DNA of 64,000 nucleotides from positions 9,259,405-9,323,404 of the forward strand of contig OX465103.1 of NCBI GenBank assembly GCA_949987565.1. Direction: 5' to 3'. Position numbers and translations under genes: made by a program. This document shows positions 47,401 to 59,400 of this stretch, piece by piece. The notes under the pieces are model-generated. The model made no database searches, was not told the DNA's origin, and saw nothing but the letters and a program-made list of their open reading frames with translations. This DNA comes from Luidia sarsii (taxonomy: Eukaryota; Echinodermata; Asteroidea; Paxillosida; Luidiidae). Position 1 is the stretch's first letter, and every line of letters starts with the position of its first letter.

Positions 47401-50400
47401 AAAAGAAGGAATAAAAACTAACCAACCAACCGGCTCATCTTTTAAAAGATGAATTAAAAATACGAAATGCCCATGGTAAAAAGGATGATCTCATTCTGTT
47501 TGTTTTGCAAGTAATTTTACGCATTCTACCAGATAAGTTTTTAATAATGAAAGAGTTGAGAGGATGAGTAGCGTCAGACACAATTTCATTAAACTCAGAT
47601 ACTACATGCATGGCGCTGAGCCATTTCCTGAATGTTTTTAAAGTCGGCACCGATAATCTTTTTGGCTTGTTTGTCAACACGTTGAAGTTTCTTACGATTG
47701 CACACAGTCAGGGAACCAAACCAACTTATGTAACCGTAAATTATAAACTGTACAACGCTTTGATAAAAAAGTTTCAAGATCCGATCATTAGCATTAAAAG
47801 ATCCCAGTTTCCGTAAAAAGTAGAGCCTTGAATTATTATTTTTTTTAAATTATATTCGTATTTGCATTCCAGTTTAATTTATCATCTACAAGTTAGAGTT
47901 CCCAAGTATTTAAACTCATGAACAACTTCAACAGGCATTTTGTTAATTTCATCAGGTTCTGTAACGCCGGGTGGCTTCCGAAAAATCAAATATCATTTCC
48001 TTGGTCGTTTGTACATTTAAAATTAGATAATTATTGCGTGACGTTATACGACGAGTGTGATGATAGACCGCAGTATAGGGCTAAACCCTTTGCTGAAGCG
48101 CACCCTCAGTTTGTAGCCGGCGCAAACCCTGTCATCTGTGGATTGCATGCACCAGGACTCTGAGAGCCGGTAGAGTTAATAATGCCCTTCCCACAAGTCC
48201 ACAACACGTCTTGTTTCGTTCAGGCTCTAATAACTCCCGCTTCCGAAACTCCCCTTTTCCCCCAACGCGTATCGTGGGGCACGACCCAAGCAACCGTCGG
48301 CACAACTGTTGTGGCCCGCACTATACTGTCGCGGGGGCCGCTGAATTATTAATCGGCCGGCTATGTCAATAGTAAATTAAGCCCTGCTAATCAAACAGGA
48401 ACTTAGGAAGAGTCCCCCAGTCGCATATATACGAGCCACGGGCAGACTGGGTGGACGGGGAGGGGGAGGGGTGTGGGGTACAGGCGTGTTGTGACTGGGT
48501 TCGCACGGTGGAGAGAAGAGGGAGAGAGCGGGCGGGGTGGGGACTGGGGAGCACCTCTCCTCCTCGGTGGCGGATCGATTGATGTTGAAACGGGCGGCGC
48601 ACAAGTGGAATTCCGTTCCCCGAGTGAATGGGCAACACTAATAGATTAATTCCTTCCAGTTATTCACCCCCCTCCTCTCCGACCCTTATGGATTAGGCTT
48701 ACCCATTCCAGAAGTCTAAAACGGCACGTCAGGAATGTTCTGGAACAAGAGTAAGAGGGAGGCAGGGAGGGAGAGCAAGAACAACTCGATCAAAAGTATA
48801 TGAAGATGGCGTGCCAGCATCTTCTACTCGTACTAGTTATATAAAGAGCTTCTAAACCGTGTTTCTGCCAAAAACAAGTCATTCAATAGTAAACATGGGC
48901 TACAGGGATATTTTTGTCTGATTGAATATTATTACAAAGGGGTCCTCTCTCCATGTAAAACAAAAATTGAGAAGACTTGCTTTTAAAGAGTACCCATAGT
49001 GTAAGGTCTGCTTCCATGAAGGCTATGTTATGGGGTACCGTATCGTACCGCGAAGATATTTGTTCCGATATACGCTATGGTCATTCAGAAAGACGTCACT
49101 GTATCGGGGAAGGACAGTCGGTCAGTCAGTCAACGGTTCGTAATGTCCCCTACCCGTAGATAGCCTATATCGACAAACTCAATCGTTCCTTCGCTTCATA
49201 TGACGCGACAATGGTAGAGTAGAAAGTGCAAATTTGGTGTTTAACACCATGGTAAAAAAAAGACTGATTCAATTATTCGGTTTGCCATTTTTCATTTAGT
49301 CTCCTTTGACTATAGGAGTGCTACAAATCACACGATTGAGAAAGGTCCTGTTAGGATCGATTCGAAACGTCAGGCCCACTAAATTAATTTTTAAGATCTG
49401 CATATTTGGTAATTTTAGTCAGTAAGCAGTTTGCAACATTGTTTGTATATCACGATCAAAATAGATTCACTCAGCAAATAGATGGGTCTTTTTTTATGGC
49501 CGGCCGGACGAACAAGATCAGTGTCTTTGCCAAAATAAAGGTGAATTTGAATTCACATTGTTTGCACCTGAGATTCGGAAAGGGCTTATATCCAAGACTA
49601 CGGCGTGGTATTGAGCCTATTTTCTTTCAGGACACAAGTAGGCCTATAACCGAAAAGCATTTTAAGATTCCGTGTCCTTGACGCTCCCATACGCAGTGGA
49701 AGGAATTCCACCGGGCCTCGGTAATTATTGGCGACGAAAAAAAAAAGGGTGTAAGTCGAGTTGACAACCCTTCAATTCGGGACGAGAAAGGAAATAGCAC
49801 AATCTACTCAAGAATTTAATTATCGTAATCTCCAGACCACAACAGCGCCGGGGATTTCTCTCTTTGTCATTCTCTCACAAAATAGTACCCAAAGCTTGCC
49901 TCGGCCCTTGAAAATGTCTTTTACGTTCTCTTTCTTCCGTACGGGCCGTGACGAGCCGAGCGGGACTCCGGTTTGTTCGGGGGCGAAACAAGAAGAAGAA
50001 GAAGAAGAGGAGGCAGTATCGACCGCGCACAAATCCTATTGTGGCGGAGTAGCATGACCTCGTATTCTTTAATTTTACGCCTGATTACCTACAATTATAC
50101 CTGCCTGGGGTAATTACACCTCCCCCTCCCCCAGCCCCCCCCTCTCCCCTGTCGGTCAGTACTGCTGACCTGACACTCGATGCCCCCGGGCACAACTTTC
50201 CTCGATAACTTCGCGACGGAGCGCGTTCGAAGGGGGCGTATTGGCCCTGTGTATAAGGACTATTTTGGGCAAGTCTTTTGCTGCGGCTTACAACGCCCGT
50301 TGAAGTTCGCTCCGATTTTCTTGTACGTGTGTGTGAACGCGTGCACTTTTGAGCGTGGAAAGAAGTCAGTATTTTATTGGCGGTATTTTTTTTTAGTAAT

Positions 50401-53400
50401 AGGGCCTATGGATATATAGATAGTGCCTGCGACTTATTATAAGCTTGGAGGTTTGCATGGTGGAAATACTATACGTGGACGGTTTACGTTGACATAATGT
50501 AGCATGCACCTGGACTGATGTTGCGAAACTGCTTAGGCCTACTGACTAAAATGAGTGCAAATACATGTACATGTGCCAATAAATTAAAATGGCCTGACGT
50601 TTCGATCCAAGCAGGACCTCAATCTCACCGGCAGAATTCCTCTAAGAAAGGTCCTGCTAGTATCGAAACTTCAGGCCCACCTAATTGTTGGTATTTTTTG
50701 TTAGAACACATTTTGAGTCGAGTGATTTGTCTGTCTATTTGTGTTGACGGAAGTAAAGTTAGGAAACCTCCGCGCGGCGATATTCAGGGTGTCCTGGAAT
50801 TTCGTGAGTCCGAGGTAGCACTCGATAAGGCTATAGGCCTATGGATGAGTTTTGGTATATTGAGGATGTGCTATGTCATGAGTCACAGGTTGGACGGGGA
50901 GTCTAAACTAAAGCACTGTAATAATTCATATGCATGTCGGTGAAGAAACAGAGCAATGTGCAAGGAAACATTCTATAGCCTAAGGCTACTCAGCTTTGTG
51001 CACATGCTAAGGTGATATTGGTTGTGTGTACTTTTATCAAGCATGACTTTGACCCCGAGGAGACAAGTTTTGGAGACAAACACACGAGGTGGTCCACCAG
51101 AAGAGCCGCACAGTGCAATAATTATGGAGGGAAAACCCGGCTACGTGACTTGAAGGCTTGTGGACAGTTTGCGGTGACACCACGGAGGTCGCCTCTGTCG
51201 AGAATTGTCACGCATGCTCCGACTCCGAGTACAGAGTCGATGTTTACCGGCTCTCCTCACAACCCATGCTCATACCATGTACCGGTGTAGCGGTCTGATC
51301 TGGGCCCCATGCTCAGATGAGACCGTTACCATATATGGATAAAAACGTCATGCGCAGTGCGTATGGTAGTTGACCCGTAGTTTTATAATAACAACGCTCA
51401 GTACGGAGCCTAGTAACTAGGCCTAGAACTTGCAGTTTTACATTGTGGAAGAAATGCTACAGTCGTTCCCCCGTAATGATGAGGGTGTATCGATTGGCTT
51501 TCTACAATCAAAAGCAAAAATATAGTTTGTAAAACTGTGTTCGTGCGCGGATAATCATAAAACAACAGTCACACGAAGGGCGCCCCCATGTGCTTCGTTC
51601 ACTGACTTATCTGAGCACGCTGAGCAGCTGAGAACGTTGCTGCAACGTGCTGAGGCGAGCCAGTGACGTCACTGCTCAACTTAGCACGGGGGCCCGTCTG
51701 AGATCGTTCCACCGGTACTAAACAAATCTCCTGTTATATTATCAAGCCCATAGTTCGTGTGGTTCTGAGAGAGACCCAGGAACTCAGCATTTTGGAACCG
51801 CATTTATCTGTCCCTCCTCCAGCGACTGTGTTGAGCTGTCATTGCACGCTGCATGAAAATCAGTTTCACCAGAACAGACACTTCGGGAATTCGTATAAAT
51901 GACATGGGGCGACTACAATCCAATGCAATCGGGATTTACAATTACATGGCCAATAATAAACAGTACCGGTTGACATTTGCGGCACTCCTGTTCAGTACGT
52001 CGGTCGAATGTTTCCCTAAACATTTTCTGCAGTGTAAAAAGAAACAGAGGCCACCAGTGAAGTCGATATGAGGAACATTCCTTCTCCTTTTTTTTGGGTG
52101 GGGGTTGAAGTTGTTTGCCAAATCCAACTGACCCTTCATTTTGTTTTGCTTAATATGGCTGCATCAGGCAGATTTCTGACAGCAGATTATTTTTTTTTTC
52201 GGGCACGATTGAAAACCCGTTTCCTTGGCTGCTCCCAATGCACCAGTCACTGTAACCAACTTCTGTGCTTTCCTGCCGGCTAATACACGTTGTGTTTCTA
52301 TCTTCCCTCGGGATATTTCTCGGACACCCCCCCCCCCAAAAAAAAAAAAAAAAAAAATGGCGGGCAAAATACCCAGGGGGCTGATTTACTTCCGTTCCGT
52401 CGGGTTCTGTTTGGGTTAGAAACATGTGTCCGTGCGCCCGCCGGCCGCTGAACGAAAACCCGCCCCTGGCCCTGCGCGGACGATCCCTCCTCTCTTGACG
52501 GCGTCAATAAGAGTTCCGCCGCCGGCGGGCCGAGGTTGATACACTTTCTGATTAAAGTCAACACGGGCCAAATCCCCGGGGCCCGAACCTCAGAAAGGAG
52601 GCCCGCCGCTCGGAAAGGCCCCGCCCGGCCGCTTGGGGTCCGTCTGGTCGGCCGCTGACGAGCCGAATCCTTCCCTTGAGGGGGAAGGGGGGAGGGGGGG
52701 AGAGGCTATTTTAGCGCTGACTGACATCGTCGGGCCGCGGGCTTGCCGGCAACGGGTCCGTCAATGGCGCCCGGAGAAACTTCCACGTGCGTGGCATTTC
52801 CTTTTGTTTTTCATCGAACGAAAGCACCTATTGTTTTGCGCGCAATTCGCGTTTGACAAGCAGGTTTGGGGGGAGACGCTGGTGCCCAGCCGTCATGTCC
52901 TACGGCATGCACCGTCTCCACTCACGCGGCGAGGGCGGATTGTTGGCCCGAGTCCGCCCGAGTTGAAATTGAAAGTGGGCGGATTAGGAGCACAGGTCGG
53001 TCCCTTTGCGTCCCCCCTCTCTCTCTCACTCTCCACCCTTCCCCCTATATCCGTCATGCGAGTTGATATGAATGAAGCGGCCGTTGATAACACCAGTGGT
53101 AGGATGTTGGGGATGGTCGATGAGGGAGTGATGAGAGAGTGAGGGGGAGGGAGATGGAAGGAGGGGAGGGAGGGAAGGAGGGAGAGAAAGAGAGGGAGAG
53201 AGGCAGATAGATAGAGGGAGAGAGAGAAGGAGGAGCTCAGGGAGAGACGGACATATAGACAGACAGAAGACTGAATGAGAGACCGTGAGAGAGACAGACA
53301 CTGGACAGACAGACAGACAGACAGAAAGATATTCAGACAGAGAGACAGGGCTACATATAACACATAAGGAAACATATAAACAGGGAGATATCCTGCAGAG

Positions 53401-56400
53401 AGACAGGTAGATATAGACTAGACAAAGGTAGACAGGTAGATAATAGACACAGACTGACCTATACAAAGGGAGTAGGGACAGGGGAAGAGACAGGATTTCT
53501 CCTGTCTCTTCCCCTGTCCGTGACAGACATACAGCTATATAGAGACACATACAGACAGAGACAGCGATATAAACTAATGAAAAAGAGAGGCAGAGATGGA
53601 GGGTCAGAGAGAGACAGAGATGGGGGAGAGACTGATATACATTACGTACAAATAGAAAGAGAGAGAGATGGAGAGAGAGACACGGGCGGTGGGAGAGAGA
53701 CTGACCGACAGATAGAGAGAGAAACTGACAGGCAGAGAGGCGGAGAGAGAGAGAGAGAGAGATTGAGAGAGAACGAGACAGATATAGGGCGGGAGGGTTA
53801 TTACGAAGTAACTATCAACAGGGCAAATCCTGCGAAGGCCTGACCAAACACCATGGGCCGAACGGTGCACCGCCAAAAGACCCTCTGGTGCACCACCAAA
53901 AGACCCTCTGGTATGAAACACACACACCCACCGTTAACCAACCCCTCCCCTCGCGGCTTCCTGCAATGTATAATACAAGGTCGTGACAAATATGGAATCC
54001 GCACGAGGCTGGAGCGATCCCTCCCGGCCCCCAGACCAAAGGAAAACCGATACTATGGTAATCCGCCCTCTTAGGGTGGGGTGGAAGACCAATATTTGGC
54101 GTGCGTCTGCAAGCGACCACCGAGGACGACAGTTGCCAAAAAGATACCCCTACCCCTTTCGAAAGAAAAAGAGGGGAGGGGAGAGGGGGCAGCGATGACA
54201 GATTTCGGGAAGAGAAGGAGGTGTGGAAGACTGGATAGAAAGCGCTTGGTCTGGGTTCATATTATGATTACGAAGTTAATACAAAAAACTGTTCACTGAC
54301 TAAAATGACCTGCAATAGGCCCTACATCAATCTCAGAAGTTAGAGAGCCGGGCGTTTCAATCCTAGCAGGTTCGTTACCAAAGCGACTTTGCCTTTGAGA
54401 AAGGTCCTGCTGGGATCGAAACGTCAGCTCCTCTAACTTTTGAAGTTTACGATTACCTCTGACCATCGCTTTTCCAACACTTTTATTGACCCAAATCAAA
54501 CAAGTAAAGGGAAAACGTTTTTGAAAAATGGGAGAGAAAATTTAGCCTGCAGCGTGATTTGAACCCGAGACCTGTGGTTTTGCGTATACCAGCGCTCTTA
54601 CCATAATTATTATCTGAGGCGCTATCCAGCCCTTAGATGGTGGACTTCCTACAAAGTCAACTCTTCATTGCTGGGGTTGGGCCACTAGTTACAGGCATTG
54701 ATCGGGCATTAGTCCAACCAGTTGATTTTATTTGGAGCAGCGTTGATAAAGATGATGGTTCAATTTGGAGAACCATTTTTGGGGGTCTTCCCAAAAAATG
54801 TGCGACCCGCGACCCAGAATGCAGCGCGGCTCTAGCGCCCCCATCTTGGTCTCGGACTCGAAGTCCCAGCACGATGATTGTTTCATTTCTTTTTTTCTTT
54901 GAGAAAGGACTGTAGAAACACAAATTAGTGGTCGATCGAATGTAAAACAATCCACGGTATACTTATTCTTTGTGGGCACAAAAACAAAATCACAATCGGA
55001 GCATTTGGGGCAGTGTCATACAAGGCCATGTGCCGTGATTCATGATTCGACCTGCGGTTTTCCTCCTAAATCTTGGGTTTGTTTTTCTCGGGAGAGGGGT
55101 CAGAGCTAATCCAATGGCCCGAAACTATATACGCCCAGCCCTTGTCCATAATAGTTGCGCTTTTTAATTAACGGAGAATTCTAAAAAAAAAAAAAAAATA
55201 CCGATTGTCTGGGGCGGCGCGGTTTATCAAGCATGATCAGTGGACCTGTCTGTGTTTTTTTTTCATTCTTCGTCCAGGATTCCAAGAAGCGAACGGCTTG
55301 TGAATCATTCGCCGTGTTGTTGCCAAGTCAGGCTACATAGCTGGTATTCGTCAGCCTAGTCTTCCCCTGGCCTCTTTGACTCGGCGGTATTATCACAAAA
55401 AAAAATTACACCGACCACAGGTGGTTTCTGTAAAAAAAAAAAATAATAATACGCCGAGCTTGCGTAGAGAGAGCTCCCGTCTGTCATTCAACAGTTGGCA
55501 AACTTATCTGCCTCTCTTTTCTTTTCTTGGCCGTGGGAGGGGAACAAGGTATGTCACTCTGAAAGGAAACAAGAGCGGTGAGGCCAGGGAGGGAGTACTG
55601 TAGTCGTTATGCCGTCAAGTCATTCCACAAAGTCAAAAGTGCAGCCTATAACACCGGTGGCTTTTCCCGAAGAAAAAAAAAAAGAAGGTTCGATTTGCGC
55701 GGGACAAATAGCAATTCAGGGCTCGCCTCCGCGCGCTTTTGTTGGCCGTCACGGTGAGCTCACGCAAGCCCCCCGGGGCCCGATGGGGGCGGAGGGAGAG
55801 ACCGGGCAGGGGAAAGCAAGGAAGGAAGGGAGGAAGGAAGGAAGGAAGGAAATCGTGGCCACCGACCTCGGTCGTCTTGCGGGAGATGTCCTGTAGACCA
55901 TCCAGGAAGTGCATGCGGTTTTGTTTCTAAACCTGTCTCGGGGGAGCAAAGTTAATCCCGCCATCATGTGCCGCAACACACGATGTGATTTTGGTTGAGC
56001 GCCTTTGAGGTTTTCTGGCGTCACGGCTGAAACTCTTAACCGTTTCCCAGAATCGGACCTGAATGTTGGCAACTACAGGATACCCGCCTTGCGGGCTAGT
56101 AGTTACGGTACTGCGAGGCAAGACGCTTTCTGATTACCCTCTGGGCGTTGCACAGGTCAGATTTCATCGGGAAGTGACCAGCTCTGGAAGTGCCAACATG
56201 GCGGCTACATTGGCGTCGGCTGCTTGTGTATCCCCCTTCCTTGGAGGACTCATTGCTACGTTGTGTCAGTAGATCGCAACCACGAATCGGTTCGATAAAA
56301 TTACTCAGCTAAGATTCCCCCAGCAGATTTAGCTCTGTGTGACACTGATAGTCACAAGCCTTCACATCACTCTAGCCAAACCCGAACTGATTGGCTTGGC

Positions 56401-59400
56401 ATTGACCGTCAAAACACAGATCATTCTGTGTAAGTTATGGAGACCGATCGGATGTGGGTAGAACAGGTAGGCCTACGTACAATCATGCAGGTGTACAAGA
56501 GGTAGAAATAGACCTAGATGAAAGTGGGAAGGTCCGGTGATTATACCATGCATGCAGAGTACGACGAGGTACCCACTGCTAGAGACGACGAGTTACCGGC
56601 CACACTCAAAAGAGAAGACTCACCGGTACACGGTGACACCGCAAACGTTCCACGCTGGTGATCCTTTTCTACCTATCTACACCTACATGTACTGTAGACT
56701 GTACCCACCTGTTCCAATTCCAGCCATTGGCCTAATAGAATAGACAGCGCGGGGTATGACCTTAGGTGTGTTCTGGCATGATAACAATACAACCAAGAGC
56801 TTCTACCATACATGCAGACCGTCAAATCATGTCTACAGAAATAAGATTTAAAATAAAAAACTCACTCTTGAGCATGACCTTGCCGAAGACAGCCGTCTCC
56901 CGGTCCATGGTGCTGCAGTTCCAGCGGCCGTCCCTGAACTGGTACTGGCACTCCTTGACGCCTTGGCGGGCGCCGCGCCCGATGCTGACCATCACGTCGG
57001 GGTAGTCCCGGCACAGCTCGCGCTGCTTGCCCACCAGGCCGGGGATGTTGTCGCACATGACCGGCTTGCGGGTGCCCACGGCACTCAGCTGGCTCAGGAT
57101 CCTGGCGGGGGCAACCGAAAAGAAGAGATTGTCGCAAACTGCTCACCGACTAAAACGACCCGCAATGCATTAATTATCTCCAAAGTTAGAGGGCCTGACG
57201 TTTCGATCCTTGCAGGACCATTCTCAAAGGGAAAGGTCATGCTAGGATCAAAACGTCAGGCCCTCTAAATTTTGGGAAAAGAAAACAAGACACTTGAAAC
57301 AACGGACGGAATGTGAAATATTGACCAGTACATCCAGCAACCGATTTCACCGAACCTCACGATCGTCACATACGATCGCAAGACGGTGAGCGATGCACAG
57401 AAACCATACGCCGGTTTATCACAGCTTACGATGGGGTATCCATCGTAAGTTGAGTTACGATGCATCGTAAGGCTTTGTGAAGTCCAACCCTGGAAGGACG
57501 GGGGACTGGGCTGTGGAAGTTTGTCTTACGGATTCTGGGTCTGGTGAAGTTAATCTAGAGATGAAAGGTGGTCCTGACTTTGAAATGCGTGAAGGTGAAA
57601 ACATTTGCCCAGGGTTCTATTCAGGGGAAAACCACTAATAAGGTGGTTTTTTTTTCGTTGGAGCACACCTTTCAAGTGCAAAGCACAAAGCGCAAGTATG
57701 CGGAAAGTAGGCATTGCATGATGTCACGTAGAATTCGGTCGGTGAACGTCTTGAATGTGTTGTCTGTTGTGGCTGGCATGGAAGACGAGTGCAACCGTGG
57801 CAGGCAACCTTTTTTTACCAAGCAAGGAAAACACAACATTGGTCGAGGCCAAAGAATAGCATCCATACGTTGTCTGATCCAACATATGCATGAAATAGCA
57901 CACCTGTGCAAATTTCAGCTCAATCCGCCAACCGAGTCTCGAGAAACTCGTGAAAACCGCTTCATTTGATTCGCGAAAATGCAGCATTCAACGTATTGTT
58001 CTGAAAAATAATTTAAATCTCGGGATGAGATGTAAATTAGTTGTTTTTTTCTTTCTTCAAAAATACATCATTTCAGACAAAAAGATCAGTGCGAGAATTC
58101 TACCATAACCATCTTCAAACTGTATAAGTTTCATGTAAATCTGTGAACACATCTGTTTTTCGATCTAACCAATGACGTGTATAATTGGGTTTTAAGCGGT
58201 TATGGCATTGGACTTGTTTAACCTACTTTCGATGGATCCTCGCATTTTCTGGGCCGACCTCTATTCGTTTCGAGTAATTAGGCCTATTTGATCATTTCTG
58301 TTTATCAGCGGTGATTGATGCTGAAATCCCTCTTCCGTCACGGCTCTTCCTTTCAGAGATGTACTGCAGTCCCGTACCGCAGCTGGGTCGAAAAGTCAGG
58401 CTCCCTGACTTTGCGTTCAAGATCCGGATTTAAGATCTGGAGCGGTTTTGTTTAAGGTTTGGCGGAGAGAAGTGAAAACCAAGAAGATGATATGATGCTC
58501 AACCGAGGGGCTTAGCGTATCTTCTTTGCCATAATTCCCTTTCCGGTCGCCCAATGCTCAAGGGCAATTACCCCCCATCCGTCCCATTAATCATACGGGC
58601 ATGCAGTCGTGCGGCTGAAAGCCCGCCGCAACTTTGCAACTACATGTGCCTCCATTATAGACCGATACTCACAGGCGCTTAGGTATATACTACATGCATA
58701 CAAAAATGCTGTGTATACTGTTAACTGATTTGAATGACCTGCGGTCGATTTTACCGAACTCATCTTAGCTTGCGATCAATTGCAGGATGATGAGCGATGC
58801 ACATAGACCATAATGGTGTAGGCCTATCACAACTTACGATGGGTTATCCATCGTAAGTTGAGTTACGATGCATCGTGAGACGAATTGAATGCGACATTCA
58901 GCCCTGAACACAGGGAACCCGACTTCGGGTCCCCCCTCAAAGCCAAATGCCTTGTATACCCCAATGGCAAAATGACGTGCGGTCCGCTGACTTATCTCTG
59001 ATGTTCAAAAACATGTGAGTGAGTTTAAGGGCCTAATACAACATTGGGAAGATCGGAAAACATCGATGTCCACAAATTTGTTTCTAAATCTACACAGTTT
59101 GTAGATGGTCATGGTAGAATCCTCATGTTGAAATCTTACGGCCTGGGATGCTGTACTTCTCGAGAAATCTTCACTCAAACACCGACAAATAGTTTTATTA
59201 CTCGCGAGTAATAAACTATTTCTTACACTACAGAACGGTGCGGAAACCGTGACGATTAATTGCCTGATTCTGCTTTCTCAGTTTACCATTTGAGCTAAAA
59301 CATTCGCAGTATTGCTTTTTTTGTAAAGGTTTAATGGTTTAACACACAAACTTTTGACCTTTAGCAATGCTGCATAGGTCCATTAACTTTGTGCTACAAC

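Larger units (their letters stand above)
44411..53139. other. Central part of Wnt2 intron 2
   Basis: No exon found. Contains GC-rich, CpG-containing blocks (about 45060-45560, 48180-48620, 52430-53000) without recognisable coding sequence, plus the LINE, TIR and PLE pieces listed separately. Confidence 0.5.

Noticed and set aside
52298..53142. GC-rich plus and minus frames at 52300-53140 as exons
   Set aside because: No recognisable domain, no consistent splice sites, and they lie in an intron with simple repeats.
54637..54979. Frames around 54640-54980 as a retroelement gene
   Set aside because: A slight reverse-transcriptase-like look ([12 protein letters not shown]) could not be supported by any motif.
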